A DNA stretch of 41,419 nt from Chroococcidiopsidaceae cyanobacterium CP_BM_ER_R8_30 (GCA_019244235.1 JAFASY010000158.1:1-41419); one strand, 5' to 3'. Positions 26,390 through 35,865 are shown, counted from the first letter of the stretch. Program-made: numbers and translations. The notes: generated by a model not told the origin, from the letters alone.

Positions 26390-27313
26390 CTAGTGAGTAT
26401 AACTCACGTGTTCGTCTATCCACGCTAGTCCAGCACCAACAGCTTCAGCCAGAATACTAACTAAGCGGTATAGGGCGAGTGCACTAATGATGATGGCAGG
26501 GGAAAAAGTCTGTGCCAAAAGTGGGATCGCGGTAGCTTCCAAGACACCCAAACCACCAGGTATGGGGACAATCAAACCTAACAGCCAAGCGAAACTAAAT
26601 ACCCCCAAGACTATAGGGATCTGATTAAGCTCCAAAGGTGTGAGAGCGAGCAGGGTTAGCACAAATCCAATGCTACGCAATCCTAAAAAGCCCAACTCTC
26701 CTAACAAAGGCCGAATAGGATAACGGGTCAGCCTAAGGGCACTCGATTCAACAACGGTAGCACTTGTAGCTTTTGCCTTCAACCGACTAAAGACGTGAAC
26801 TGCTAGATTGAGCAACCGGGGATGAACTGCTAATAGCACGATAGCTGCACCTAGAATTGGCAATCCTTTAAGGATGGCAAGACGACTTGCCGCTATGGGT
26901 TGCGCAGCAAGCATGATCATAACTAGGGCAGCAGCTGCCATGAGCAGCGGTTCTAGCAACACGCTTAAAGTTGCTGTACCAGGAGAAATCCCAGCGTTTT
27001 TGGCAGCTAAAACCCGACCGTAATAATGCCAAACACTGCCTGGAATATATTTAGCAATGTTGGTTTTCAAGTAAACCTGTATGAACTGGGACCTTGGTAC
27101 AGATTGATTTAGCTCTGCCAAGATCCAAGTCCATACCAACCCAGACCAAATGTGGGCTAGTAGGGTGATGCCCAAGGCGATCGCCAGAGTTGCCCATCCT
27201 GTATCATCAACCTGGATGGCAGCAACTCCTTGCCAATGAGCCTTCAGAGCTTTTGCTAAAAAAAATACTGTCCCGCCCAGGATTGCCCAGGTGATGTAAG
27301 GTTTTAGACGCAT
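26390..27313 (-). CDS. Lysylphosphatidylglycerol synthase-type transmembrane protein (UPF0104)
   Basis: A polytopic membrane protein of 307 residues from ATG 27313. Eight or so hydrophobic helices; LPG synthase TM-domain signature KTNIAKYIPGSVWHYYGRV and GLIVPIPGGLGVLEA, typical of UPF0104/LPG_synthase_TM proteins, several of which are flippases or lack the transferase domain. No transferase domain is attached, so it is a stand-alone membrane part. Role in lipid or glycan export is inference. It may be grouped with the lipid-transport genes downstream, but 115 bases containing a repeat separate it from DUF427. Confidence 0.85.
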   Translation of the reverse strand: MRLKPYITWAILGGTVFFLAKALKAHWQGVAAIQVDDTGWATLAIALGITLLAHIWSGLVWTWILAELNQSVPRSQFIQVYLKTNIAKYIPGSVWHYYGRVLAAKNAGISPGTATLSVLLEPLLMAAAALVMIMLAAQPIAASRLAILKGLPILGAAIVLLAVHPRLLNLAVHVFSRLKAKATSATVVESSALRLTRYPIRPLLGELGFLGLRSIGFVLTLLALTPLELNQIPIVLGVFSFAWLLGLIVPIPGGLGVLEATAIPLLAQTFSPAIIISALALYRLVSILAEAVGAGLAWIDEHVSYTH

Positions 27314-27660
27314 CAATTTTGGATTGAGAAATTTCTTCGCATCTCCTCGCTCCTCACTTTGCTTCTCCGACTCTCATAAAAACTCAACAATCTCTCTAGA
27401 GTAAGACAACTTGAGTCAAAGATTATCAGTTTGAATGTGACCTTTGCTAGAGGTTCTAAATACACTTTCCTCCGTAATATTAAGCACTAGTCAGAATATT
27501 AGCCAACCAAAACACTAGCGCCTACTTGCTCTTTTGTCCTGGGCTCCAGACTTATGAGAGCGTGACCTTAGGGAAAGGCTTATCTTACAACAGCTCATGA
27601 GTTCGGGTGCGAGTTTAGCGTAAAACCTTTGGCTGGCTCGAAGTTGATAAGGAGGATTTT
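27314..27660. other. Intergenic region between divergent genes, no gene
   Basis: It carries promoters of both divergent genes; I saw no convincing sigma hexamers. The last part has an excellent Shine-Dalgarno sequence AAGGAGG at 27649-27655 for the lipoprotein gene. Confidence 0.4.
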
Positions 27661-28203
27661 GTGAACAAGTTGATGGCTTTCTGCAAAAAACTGCGACTGC
27701 GCCAGCTCTTGACAGTATTTGTAACCTGTGTGTTGTTAATTGCTAGCACTGCCTGTAGTGGTGCAAATGCCCAAGGTGCAAATCCAGATAATCCGGCAGT
27801 ACAAGCTGGCGGTGGGAATAATCCATATAAGAGTGGGGGAGACAGTTATACCAATTTAAAGATGCCCACTGAAGCTCAGCAAAACAAAACTAGCCTAGAG
27901 CTAAGCTTCCAGCAGTTAATAGCTGCCAATAGAGATTCTGGTAAGCTTTACACGGGTGCCGAAACTCCAGCTGGTCGAGCAAAGAAAGAGGCAGAACTTC
28001 CAATAAAGACTGAAAAAGACTTTGAAGAGCCTGAGTCAGGAGGGCGAAACCAGCACAATCGAGATTTAGGAGAACGAATTGAAAATCGCCTTGAGGCGGT
28101 CAAAGACACCTTCAAGGATGCCTCTGGTTTTGTGCAAGACAAAGCGGAAGAGTCAACTCAAAGACCTGATTCATTGCAGCGAAATCCTGTCTTAAAGAAA
28201 TAA
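27661..28203 (+). CDS. Lipoprotein, member 1 of a duplicated pair
   Basis: A 180-residue lipoprotein starting at GTG 27661, with AAGGAGG five bases upstream. The lipobox ends at Cys32 (STAC). The mature part is polar, low in hydrophobic residues and helix-forming near the end (RIENRLEAVKDTFKDASGFVQDKAEE). The first 34 residues match the paralogue at 28310 closely (KLRLRQLLTVF versus KIQLRQILTAF; lipobox Cys at position 32 in both). Cyanobacterial family, no known function; possibly an envelope-stress or LEA-like lipoprotein. Confidence 0.7.
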   Translation: MNKLMAFCKKLRLRQLLTVFVTCVLLIASTACSGANAQGANPDNPAVQAGGGNNPYKSGGDSYTNLKMPTEAQQNKTSLELSFQQLIAANRDSGKLYTGAETPAGRAKKEAELPIKTEKDFEEPESGGRNQHNRDLGERIENRLEAVKDTFKDASGFVQDKAEESTQRPDSLQRNPVLKK

Positions 28204-28309
28204 ACATCTTTATTTTGTCCAATTCCTGCAAATATTGAATTGGGAAAACGCTTCTCCGCAATTTGTGTTTCAATTTCAACTCTTTCAAGGAATAGCAGGG
28301 AGTACTCCT

Positions 28310-28972
28310 ATGAACAAAATCGTTCAATTGCTTAAAAAGATTCAACTGCGCCAAATCTTGACTGCTTTTATGGCAGGGGCTTTGTTGGTTATCAGCACAG
28401 CCTGTAGCGGTAGTGTAGAAGCGCAAACCCCACCAGCAGCGGGCTTGAGACAGGATGTTCCAGCTGGATTGGAAGCAGTACCTGGGAAGAACAATCCTAG
28501 ACCAGAAGTTCCTGAAAAAGCAGAGACTAATCGCTTCAAAGGCTCATCGATGAATGAGTTCAGCGATGTTGACCCTCGGGCTAAAGAAACTGAGAAAGCT
28601 GCACAAGCAAAGGCTGAGGCGCTTAGGGAAAATGCTGAAAGGAACATCAATGAAACGGGTGAAAATCTTCCTGATAAGGTCATTCGGAACTATCAGGGAG
28701 GAACACCTCTTGGTGAAAGAGTTCAGCAGCTTGGTGAAGATGTAGGTAGTTCAGCCCAAGAGCTGAAGGAAGGTGTATATAAGGGAACAAAGCGGGGAAT
28801 AGAGAACATCAAGGAGAATACTCTAGATGCAGCTAAGGGTGTGAAACAAGGTACTGCTCGGACAGTCGATGCAAACACGCCAGATGCTAGCAACTTGACT
28901 AGAAGGGCTCAGCAAACGGCTAAGGATGCTTTAAACAAAGCAGGTAATGCCATTAATGATGCAGTTGACTAA
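28310..28972 (+). CDS. Lipoprotein, member 2 of a duplicated pair, LEA-like tail
   Basis: A 220-residue lipoprotein from ATG 28310, preceded by AGGGAG (28297-28302). Lipobox STAC ends at Cys32. After a Pro-rich stretch come amphipathic helical segments: AAQAKAEALRENAERNI, VQQLGEDVGSSAQELKEGVY, RGIENIKENTLDAAKGV and RRAQQTAKDALNKAGNAI, an 11-residue-like periodicity as in LEA group 3 proteins. The gene follows the paralogue by 106 bases on the same strand. It could coat membranes during drying, which is an inference. Confidence 0.7.
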   Translation: MNKIVQLLKKIQLRQILTAFMAGALLVISTACSGSVEAQTPPAAGLRQDVPAGLEAVPGKNNPRPEVPEKAETNRFKGSSMNEFSDVDPRAKETEKAAQAKAEALRENAERNINETGENLPDKVIRNYQGGTPLGERVQQLGEDVGSSAQELKEGVYKGTKRGIENIKENTLDAAKGVKQGTARTVDANTPDASNLTRRAQQTAKDALNKAGNAINDAVD

Positions 28973-29351
28973 CCTGTTTGGCTCTAAGGTTAGGAATCTC
29001 TGACCTTTAAAAGTACTGCTTCCATCGCGTGAGACAGTGATGCATCGTTGACTTGAAGGACAGAGAAAGGATTTATAGAACTCCTTCCTCTGTTCTTTGG
29101 AAAAGCTAGTAAGTAAAGCATATTTGATAGTCGTAAAATTTATAGTTTAATATTTAGAGTGCGAGATAGATTGGTTAAATAAATATATATATGAAATATT
29201 AGAAGTGAAAGGAATAAATCAATAAAGTTTTCTATTCCTAAAAGATTTCAATTCATTAAAATTTCTATCATTATATTGAGTTTCGACCGATTATTCAGTT
29301 GTTCATTTTAAATTAATGGCAAGACTGTAGATAACAGATAAAGCTAGCTGT
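28973..29351. other. Intergenic region, AT-rich, no gene
   Basis: The stretch 29150-29310 is strongly AT-rich (TAAATATATATATG and similar). A dispersed hairpin repeat, listed separately, lies immediately after it, before the small glycine-zipper gene. No gene was recognised. Confidence 0.45.
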
Positions 29352-29404
29352 TTGAGCTTGCAAAAAAGCAGCAGTTGGAGTAGAACTCCGGCTGACCTTT
29401 GAGT
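29352..29404. repeat. Dispersed hairpin repeat, copy A
   Basis: The reverse complement of 29377-29404 matches 39615-39642 at 27 of 28 positions, and the two copies share CAAGCTCAA at the far end at nearly equal distance. The core can fold as CAGTTGGA-GTAGAAC-TCCGGCTG, eight pairs with two G-U; copy B has a perfect stem. Opposite orientations suggest a small mobile or RNA element. Confidence 0.65.
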
Positions 29405-29505
29405 TGCAGCTTTAGGAAGGTTTCTCAAGCCAAATGTTGCAAATAGCTGCATTTTCGTCTGCTGCATAGTCGGTGTGCTTTGACGGAATGCCAAAGGAGA
29501 AAAAC

Positions 29506-29850
29506 ATGCTATTAAGTCAAAAAAGAAGTGATGATATAGTTCGCGATCAATACTTCAGTCAGACGGCCGTAAGCAATTCGTCGAGTCGCGATAGCTTTGT
29601 ACCTGTTGAGGGCAACGCTCAAGCAAAGACTGCGCATTGCGCAACGATTACAGGCAGTATGTTAGGTGCCATTGGTGGTTGCTTAGCAGGTATGGGAGTT
29701 TTAGCAATTCCTGGATTTGTGCCCATACTAGCAATTGGGTCTGCTGGAACGGCTGTAGTTATTACCCTTGCTGGTGCTGGAATTGGCTTAGCTGGTGGTG
29801 GCTTAATTTCGACTTTAGCTGCAACAGATGAATCTGAAAAATTGAATTAG
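29506..29850 (+). CDS. Small glycine-zipper membrane protein
   Basis: A 114-residue protein from ATG 29506, picked because AAAGGAGA lies at 29493-29500, five bases upstream; in-frame ATGs at 29473 and 29488 lie before it. The first 50 residues are polar. Residues 55-110 are a Gly/Ala-rich hydrophobic hairpin (MLGAIGGCLAGMGVLAIPGFVP, AGIGLAGGGLISTL), similar to the membrane segment of YflT-like general stress proteins, but the N-terminal YflT domain is not there. Unknown function. Its stop overlaps the stop of convergent larC by four bases. Confidence 0.65.
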   Translation: MLLSQKRSDDIVRDQYFSQTAVSNSSSRDSFVPVEGNAQAKTAHCATITGSMLGAIGGCLAGMGVLAIPGFVPILAIGSAGTAVVITLAGAGIGLAGGGLISTLAATDESEKLN

Positions 29851-31145
29851 TTGTGCTCAAAATACCAACTCTGTAGCGCTAGGCGGTGGACTTCACGCCA
29901 AGAAACTCCATGCCGTCGGGCTAAATCGGCGCAATCTTCATATTCTGGTTGCACGTTAGTGATGGTGGCTGTATTTTCACTCTGGTCGCTTGGCAGCTTT
30001 CTATGACCCTCCATCCAAGCTATCTTCACGCGTACTACACCATATTGTGTTTCAACTTGTTGAATTTCTCGCTTTAAGACAGAGCGGTGCTGGATAGAGC
30101 GACGAACTCCTAATGTAGTGGTTTCCTGAAATAAAACTGTCTCACAAGCAAGCACTTGTTCAGGATGACAAACCACAGTCAGCAAAATCCCAGGACGCGA
30201 CTTTTTCATACCGATGGCTTGGGTAAAGACATCCACAGCCCCAGCAGCAAATAGTGCTTCAAACACATAACCAATAGCTTGAGGACTCAAGTCATCAATT
30301 TGAGTCTCTAACACCGCAATAGTCTCCAACTCCCCCCCAACTCTCTTCTCTCCCCCTGCTTCCCCTGCCTCCCCTGCTCCCCCTGCTCTCTTCACAGCTT
30401 CCCCAATCCAAAGCCGCAAGATGTTAGGAATCGGGAGATCGCGAGAACCAGCACCTAATCCTACATGCTGAAGGATCATATCTGGGGGTGAGCCGAAGTC
30501 AGTGCAGAGAGTTGTGGCGATCGCTGCCCCCGTTGGCGTTACTAGTTCTTGTTCAATGCCGTTACTATAAACTGGACAGCCACGCATCTCCCATAGCTTC
30601 AAGACTGCTGGTACTGGTACTGCTAAACGGCCGTGAGCCGCATGAACCGTGCCACCACCAGTTGGCAGTGCCGAGCAGTAGAGTTGCTCAATTCCCAGCC
30701 AATCTAAGCCCAAACAAGTACCAACGATATCTACGATGGCATCTACAGCCCCAACTTCATGAAAGTGAACCTGTTCTGGAGGGATACCATGCACGGCACC
30801 TTCTGCTACTGCCAGTTGCTGGAATACAGCTAGACTCCAGGCTTCTACCCTTGGTGGCAATTCAGCTGAGGTAATTAGGCTGACTATCTCTGGTAAGTGG
30901 CGTGTATGGTGCTGAGGGGAATGGTTATCTTGATGGTGATGGTTGCTGGATAAATCTACATGGACTTTAGTTGCCAGTTGACCATTGCGGTGAACAGCTT
31001 CTGCCCGAAGCTGATATCCAGTGAAAGCAAGTGCTTTAAGCTGTGTAACTAGATACTCTAGTGGAACACCAGCATCAACAAGAGCTCCCAGGCACATGTC
31101 ACCAGCAATGCCAGTCGGACATTCTAGATACGCTAACCTTGTCAT
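29847..31145 (-). CDS. larC: Pyridinium-3,5-bisthiocarboxylic acid mononucleotide nickel chelatase
   Basis: LarC inserts nickel into the pincer cofactor of lactate racemase-type enzymes, in the cytoplasm. The 432-residue frame shows AYLECPTGIAGDMCLGALVDAG at the start and HFHEVGAVDAIVDIVGT, ALPTGGGTVHAAHGRL, TPTGAAIA and ETQIDDLSPQAIGYV, typical of DUF111/LarC. A His-rich stretch (NHHHQDNH) near residue 70 fits nickel handling. A low-complexity Gly/Ala/Glu insert near residue 255 is encoded by a short DNA repeat. LarB and LarE are not adjacent. It is divergent from the Sua5/YciO gene, 25 bases apart. Confidence 0.92.
   Translation of the reverse strand: MTRLAYLECPTGIAGDMCLGALVDAGVPLEYLVTQLKALAFTGYQLRAEAVHRNGQLATKVHVDLSSNHHHQDNHSPQHHTRHLPEIVSLITSAELPPRVEAWSLAVFQQLAVAEGAVHGIPPEQVHFHEVGAVDAIVDIVGTCLGLDWLGIEQLYCSALPTGGGTVHAAHGRLAVPVPAVLKLWEMRGCPVYSNGIEQELVTPTGAAIATTLCTDFGSPPDMILQHVGLGAGSRDLPIPNILRLWIGEAVKRAGGAGEAGEAGGEKRVGGELETIAVLETQIDDLSPQAIGYVFEALFAAGAVDVFTQAIGMKKSRPGILLTVVCHPEQVLACETVLFQETTTLGVRRSIQHRSVLKREIQQVETQYGVVRVKIAWMEGHRKLPSDQSENTATITNVQPEYEDCADLARRHGVSWREVHRLALQSWYFEHN
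30350..30390. repeat. C-rich microsatellite within larC
   Basis: Repeated CCCCTG(C)(T)-type units of about nine bases, in frame, give the peptide GGAGEAGEAGG in a linker of LarC. Similar C-rich tandem repeats occur between genes in cyanobacterial genomes, so this may be an invading repeat accommodated in a loop. Confidence 0.6.
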
Positions 31146-31170
31146 AGCAGGGGAATGACGAGAAAATTTT

Positions 31171-31821
31171 ATGGCAACGGTTTACATTGTTCATCCTGAT
31201 ACTCCCCAAGTCCGTAGCATGGAACAAATTGGGGACGCACTACAGAGTGGGGCAGTTATGCTTTATCCCACAGATACAGTTTATGCCATCGGCTGCGATT
31301 TGAATGCAAAATCGGCAATAGAGCGAGTACGCAGGATCAAGCAGTTGTCAAACGATAAGCCGCTGACGTTTTTGTGTCCCTCCCTTTCTAATGTGGCAAC
31401 CTATGCTCAGGTTAGCGATGCTGCTTATCGGCTGATGAAACGCCTGATTCCGGGACCATATACATTTTTGTTGCCTGCCACAAAGCTAGTACCACGGTTG
31501 GTTCAAAACCCTAAACGCAAAACGACAGGGATTCGAGTGCCTAAGCATCCTGTCTGTTCAGCTCTACTCGCAGCTTTAGGAAACCCAATTATTTCTACCT
31601 CCGCCCATTTGCCTCAAACTGAGATGGACGCCATCTCAGCGGTAGAAGAAATGAACTGTTCGAGGGTAGAACTGTTTGACCGTCTAGATAAGTTGGTAGA
31701 CGTAATTGTAGATAATGGCGAGGAGCCGAGGACTGAAGTTTCTACAATTCTAGATTTAACAGAAGAACCAACTATTATCCGACGAGGGTTAGGGTGGGAG
31801 ACGGCAGCTGCTTGGGTGTAG
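31171..31821 (+). CDS. Sua5/YciO/YrdC family protein (threonylcarbamoyladenylate synthase-like)
   Basis: A 216-residue protein. AVMLYPTDTVYAIGCDLN binds the nucleotide; RIKQLSNDKPLTFLC and LIPGPYTFLLPAT, with TGIRVPKHPVCSALL and ISTSAHLP, are conserved family motifs. The family makes threonylcarbamoyl-AMP for tRNA t6A37 or has related unknown roles. The length and RIKQL (not KKRP) pattern put it nearer the YciO branch than TsaC. It may therefore not be the essential copy. The start lies 25 bases from the divergent larC start. Confidence 0.88.
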   Translation: MATVYIVHPDTPQVRSMEQIGDALQSGAVMLYPTDTVYAIGCDLNAKSAIERVRRIKQLSNDKPLTFLCPSLSNVATYAQVSDAAYRLMKRLIPGPYTFLLPATKLVPRLVQNPKRKTTGIRVPKHPVCSALLAALGNPIISTSAHLPQTEMDAISAVEEMNCSRVELFDRLDKLVDVIVDNGEEPRTEVSTILDLTEEPTIIRRGLGWETAAAWV

Positions 31822-31853
31822 TGTCAATACCGTAGTGGCTGAGGAGCGGCAAG

Positions 31854-32132
31854 ATGTCCAGACTCTTTAGAAGGGTTAAACAGTCTATCAGTAGAAACTT
31901 TAATAGAGCATTTCGCAGAACAAAAAGAAATATTAATAGCGAAGTAGAAGAAATAATTATCAAAACTCTAGCAAATGCAGAAATTGAAGAAATTGTAATT
32001 CGAGCAGTTGAAAGAGTTATTTTTTCTCTTGTCCGACGCTATTGGTTTGCTGTAGTCCTGTTATTTCTAATATCATTAGGAGCGCAATCTGTTTTTTTAA
32101 GTATTGCTATAACTACCTTACTCAAAAAGTAA
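31854..32132 (+). CDS. Small membrane protein of unknown function
   Basis: A 92-residue protein with GAGGAG seven bases before the ATG. It has a basic N-terminus (RRVKQSISRNFNRAFRRTKR), then a charged helix, then a hydrophobic C-terminal helix (FAVVLLFLISLGAQSVFLSI), so it is probably a tail-anchored membrane protein. No family recognised. It starts 32 bases after the Sua5/YciO gene and could be co-transcribed. Confidence 0.55.
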   Translation: MSRLFRRVKQSISRNFNRAFRRTKRNINSEVEEIIIKTLANAEIEEIVIRAVERVIFSLVRRYWFAVVLLFLISLGAQSVFLSIAITTLLKK

Positions 32133-32245
32133 ATGTGACTTGCAGCAATTAAATTCTGTTGGCTTTAAGCAGTCATATCTGCATTAGGGGCTATAGCTTA
32201 AAATATGGATTTGTTACGCTCCCATTATCTCTTAAGGAGTTGAAT

Positions 32246-33133
32246 ATGAACGCTACAGTAATTAACCAACAATCTTTAGATACACACAGGTTGCAAAATC
32301 AGAAATTAGAGACGGGAGAAACAGTTTCCCAATCGTCTGGCTATACCTTGGCAACCGGAGCTGCCGAAGTCGAACGGTTAGACATTCTGAACCGAATCTA
32401 TGGGCTTAAAACTGAGTGTTTGCTGCGTGAAGTAGGTCTGAGTGAAGGCATGCGGGTTGTTGATGTTGGCTGCGGCAGTGGGATTATCACTCGCTGGATT
32501 GCTAAACAAGTTAAAGAAAAGGGTTCAGTGATTGGGTTCGATGCAAGTCCCGAACAAATTGAGCAAGCTCGCATTTTGACGGCAGAAACGGGTTTGAAGA
32601 ATATTGTTTATCAGGTTGCAGACGTTTACGCTCCGGGGTTGCCCTTAAACAGTTTCGATTTAGTTTTCTGTCGTCTGGTTCTCATGCATCTAACCCATCC
32701 GGTTGATGCTTTACACCAGATGAAAGCATTACTCAAACCAGGAGGTCGGCTTGTTTGTGAAGAAATGGATCTCTCCTACATGACATGTGACCCTTTCTCA
32801 GAAGCTTTTAAACGGCTAGTCGATCTTGATCTTGCGTTGTCAGATCATCGAGGACAGCACCACCGTCTGGGAAGTTGGCTATTTCGGTTGTTTCTGGAGG
32901 TCGGGTTGTCTGAGATGAAAATTGAATTTCATCTCCCCTGTGTAAAGCAGGTTGAGAACAAACGCTTGACGGAAATTTCCTTCGCTCAAATTTCAACTGC
33001 CTTAATTCATGATGGGCTAACGACTCAAGCAGAATTTGATCGGCTCTTTGCTGTTTTCAAGCAATTGACCGCTGACCCTATGGTTCTCTTCATGACGCCC
33101 CTGATGGGACAGGTTTGGGCAATCAATACATAA
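32246..33133 (+). CDS. Class I SAM-dependent methyltransferase
   Basis: A 295-residue enzyme. Start ATG 32246 with AAGGAG six bases before it; in-frame codons upstream have none. SAM-binding motif I is VVDVGCGSGIITRW, motif II has the acidic VIGFDASPEQIEQA, with VADVYAPGLPLNSFDLVFCRLVLMH and ALLKPGGRLVCEE as motifs III and IV. The C-terminal extension of about 90 residues is not recognised. Substrate unknown. No clear operon partner; 113 bases from the previous gene. Confidence 0.88.
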   Translation: MNATVINQQSLDTHRLQNQKLETGETVSQSSGYTLATGAAEVERLDILNRIYGLKTECLLREVGLSEGMRVVDVGCGSGIITRWIAKQVKEKGSVIGFDASPEQIEQARILTAETGLKNIVYQVADVYAPGLPLNSFDLVFCRLVLMHLTHPVDALHQMKALLKPGGRLVCEEMDLSYMTCDPFSEAFKRLVDLDLALSDHRGQHHRLGSWLFRLFLEVGLSEMKIEFHLPCVKQVENKRLTEISFAQISTALIHDGLTTQAEFDRLFAVFKQLTADPMVLFMTPLMGQVWAINT

Positions 33134-33181
33134 AGACAGCAAACATAGTTTATTCACTATAAAACCATGAAGATATAAAGA

Positions 33182-33204
33182 CACAAAGAAAGAGGTTCTT
33201 TGTG
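33182..33204. repeat. Perfect nine-base hairpin between convergent genes
   Basis: CACAAAGAA (33182-33190), a five-base loop, and TTCTTTGTG (33196-33204). It sits between the methyltransferase and hemA stops. No T run follows, but it may still act as a transcript end or stability hairpin for either gene. Confidence 0.4.
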
Positions 33205-33288
33205 CCTAACGCGCTGCCCTTGCAACGCTAGCGAGGAGCGTGGTTAATTATTAACTAATTGTATTCACGCTGGGGAACCGAAAAAATC

Positions 33289-34581
33289 TTAGCTATATTG
33301 CTCGTTTGAGACGGGTTCTAGATTGAAAAGTGTTTGCAAAGTTTCCATTGCTCGGCGTCTCGCTTCAATGTCTTGCTGGGCTCGCAATTGCACCATTGGG
33401 TCATGCAAAATTTTATTCACAATTCCCCGTGTTAGAGCTTCAATAACTTCTTGATGCTTTTCAGCAAACTCACACCCTAGTCGTGACAAAGCTTTTTCTA
33501 ACTCTTGCTCGCGGATGGCTTCCACTTTGTTCATTAAGCAACTGATTGTCGAGACAGTTTCGAGCGATCGCCACCAAACATCGAATGCTGCTACCTCTGC
33601 CTCTAAAAGTCGCTCGGCTTCTTGCACCATTTTCCGGCGGCTTTCATGGTTCTGGGCGACGACTGCCTTCAAATCATCAACATTGAAGATTTGCACATTC
33701 TCCATCTGATTGACATCTGTATGAACATTGCGCGGCACCGAGATATCAAACAGCATCAAAGGACGGTTTGGTTCTAACACGGCTGCTAGTTGGGTACGAT
33801 CCAGAAGTGGTTCAGTTGCAGCTGTACTGGTAAAGACTAAATCCGACATTGCTACCACTGTCATCATTTCTGAAATCGTGTGAACAGCAAGCTCTATCCC
33901 CTGAAACTGATTGGCTAATTCTTCTGCCCGTTGCCGAGAGCGATTCACGATGGCAATTTGACCAACCCCTTTTGCTACTAAGTGCTGTACGAGTAGGCGT
34001 GACATTTTACCAGCACCGATAACTGCCACTCGACAAGCGGCTAAATTCTGCCTATGCATTTGAGCTAACTCCACAGCGGCAGAACTGATGGAGACGGCCC
34101 CAGTTCCAATACTGGTATCGGTACGAACGCGTTTCCCCCCTGTAATTGCCTGCTTAAATAGCTTATTTAAGACGAGTTTAATCCCTTTATATTGCTGTCC
34201 TAGCTTGTGAGTCTGTTTCACTTGTGAGAGGATTTGTCCTTCTCCCAAAACTAGGCTATCTAACCCAGCTGCCACCCGCATCAGGTGCATGACTGCATCC
34301 TCGTGCAGCAACATAAATAAGTGTGGGCGTAAAGTAGAGATTGGTAATTTACTATGTTCAGATAAGAATTGTATAACTTCCCGAATCCCGTACTCAGTCT
34401 CAGGAGTAACGAGATAAATTTCTAGCCGATTACAAGTGCTAAGAATGGCAACTTCCTCTACATGAAGACAGCTTGCCAGTTGCGCGATCGCACTTTCCAT
34501 CTGTAGTTCTGAAATACTGAGCCTTTCTCTCACTTCAACTTGTGCTGTTTTGTGGCTCAACCCCACGACTGCAATATTCAT
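33289..34581 (-). CDS. hemA: Glutamyl-tRNA reductase
   Basis: A 430-residue enzyme, first committed step of tetrapyrrole (chlorophyll, heme, bilin) synthesis: reduces glutamyl-tRNA to glutamate-1-semialdehyde with NADPH. The catalytic Cys50 is in STCNRLEIY, the NADPH fold is [16 protein letters not shown], and the start [14 protein letters not shown] is the family signature. Length is normal. Key control point in cyanobacteria. It shares the strand with glpX upstream, 246 bases apart. Confidence 0.96.
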   Translation of the reverse strand: MNIAVVGLSHKTAQVEVRERLSISELQMESAIAQLASCLHVEEVAILSTCNRLEIYLVTPETEYGIREVIQFLSEHSKLPISTLRPHLFMLLHEDAVMHLMRVAAGLDSLVLGEGQILSQVKQTHKLGQQYKGIKLVLNKLFKQAITGGKRVRTDTSIGTGAVSISSAAVELAQMHRQNLAACRVAVIGAGKMSRLLVQHLVAKGVGQIAIVNRSRQRAEELANQFQGIELAVHTISEMMTVVAMSDLVFTSTAATEPLLDRTQLAAVLEPNRPLMLFDISVPRNVHTDVNQMENVQIFNVDDLKAVVAQNHESRRKMVQEAERLLEAEVAAFDVWWRSLETVSTISCLMNKVEAIREQELEKALSRLGCEFAEKHQEVIEALTRGIVNKILHDPMVQLRAQQDIEARRRAMETLQTLFNLEPVSNEQYS

Positions 34582-34757
34582 AAAAACCCTTCAGCTAAAC
34601 ATCTCGCCCATGACAGGCAGATTCCGATCTAAAAGTTTGTCAACAAAAAAATTGGATTTTAGATTTGATTCAGCACCTACACTGTCCCTCAAGAGCAGTT
34701 GCCGAGATGACTGATGATTCGGTAGGCATTCAATCCAAAATCCAAGTTGTTCGGCTC

Positions 34758-34790
34758 GCGTTCGCGTAGCGTCTTTGTCAAGGAAAACGC
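34758..34790. repeat. Dispersed GCGTTCGCGTAGCGTC repeat
   Basis: Related to the copy at 26332-26361. It lies between hemA and glpX, where a 71-residue frame is open only because of it; I treat that frame as spurious. Confidence 0.5.
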
Positions 34791-34827
34791 AAACGCAAGA
34801 ATCCAAAAGTCGCCTACCTAACCACTT

Positions 34828-35865
34828 CTACCGCAGTTGCAGCGTCTTTGGTTCTTCAAACATATGAATTGTATCGACAAATCGCGCTGTCTGTGACTGG
34901 CTAGAAATCACGAGAGCTTGAGTTCTTGCTCCTCCGTGAAAGAACCGAACACCTTCCATTAAGGTACCAGGAGTAATGCCACAAGCAGCAAAGAGTACCG
35001 TATTACCTGATGCCAATTCATCAGCGTTGTAAACTTTATCAGGATTTTGGATACCCATTTCTTGTAGCCGAGCAATATTACTTTCTTTGCTTTCACCAAT
35101 TAAACCTGTCTTCACAACTTCGGGATCGTATACCAATTGCCCTTGGAAATGCCCGCCTAAGCAGCGCAGAGCAGCAGCTGAGATCACACCTTCGGGTGCT
35201 GCCCCAATTCCCATCAAGGCATGAATGTTAGTGCCAGCAAAGGCACAAGAAATCGCGGCTGAGACATCACCATCGCTAATCAGTCTGACTCTAGCTCCAG
35301 CTTGACGGATTTCTTGAATCAGATCTTTGTGCCGAGGTCGATCCATCACGACCACTACTAATTCTTCCACTGCCCGACTCAGGCATTCTGAAAGAATTTT
35401 GAGGTTCTGGGTTGGCGACTTGTTAATATCTACATGACCTCTTGCTTGCGGTGGGGCCGCTAATTTTCGCATGTAGAAGTCAGGAGCGGCAAATAGACCC
35501 CCTTTTTCGGAAATCGCCAAAACAGCCATTGAACCATTTTGACCGTAAGCAACTAAATTGGTCCCTTCACAAGGGTCAACAGCGATATCAATTTCTATTA
35601 GTTCATCTGGATTACAGAAAGCTTTGGCATCTTCACGAGTACAAATGCCGACCTCTTCGCCAATGTAGAGCATAGGAGCATCATCCCGCTCTCCTTCACC
35701 AATAACAATGCGACCCCGCATGTAAATTTTGTTCATCCGCTCTCGCATAGCTTCGACTGCCACTTGGTCAGCAGTGTTTTTCTCGCCTTTGCCCATCCAC
35801 CGAGCAGACGCGATCGCTGCTTGCTCGACTACCTCAATAATCTCTAATCCCAACGTATTTTCCAC
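34828..35865 (-). CDS. glpX: Bifunctional fructose-1,6-/sedoheptulose-1,7-bisphosphatase, class II
   Basis: A 345-residue Calvin-cycle phosphatase. The GlpX-type fold is shown by [31 protein letters not shown] (metal-binding Asp/Glu) and SDGDVSAAI. In cyanobacteria this enzyme dephosphorylates both FBP and SBP and is the major one. Start codon is GTG (VENTLGLEI). Length is normal. It is divergent from the glutaredoxin gene with a 202-base gap, and shares its strand with hemA downstream. Confidence 0.96.
   Translation of the reverse strand: MENTLGLEIIEVVEQAAIASARWMGKGEKNTADQVAVEAMRERMNKIYMRGRIVIGEGERDDAPMLYIGEEVGICTREDAKAFCNPDELIEIDIAVDPCEGTNLVAYGQNGSMAVLAISEKGGLFAAPDFYMRKLAAPPQARGHVDINKSPTQNLKILSECLSRAVEELVVVVMDRPRHKDLIQEIRQAGARVRLISDGDVSAAISCAFAGTNIHALMGIGAAPEGVISAAALRCLGGHFQGQLVYDPEVVKTGLIGESKESNIARLQEMGIQNPDKVYNADELASGNTVLFAACGITPGTLMEGVRFFHGGARTQALVISSQSQTARFVDTIHMFEEPKTLQLR

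Noticed and set aside
30488-30874. 128-residue plus-strand frame inside larC
   Set aside because: Antisense to conserved LarC motifs; no ribosome site.
34591-34806. 71-residue open frame on the minus strand between hemA and glpX
   Set aside because: Contains a dispersed GCGTTCGCGTAGCG repeat, has no recognisable motif and lacks a ribosome site.
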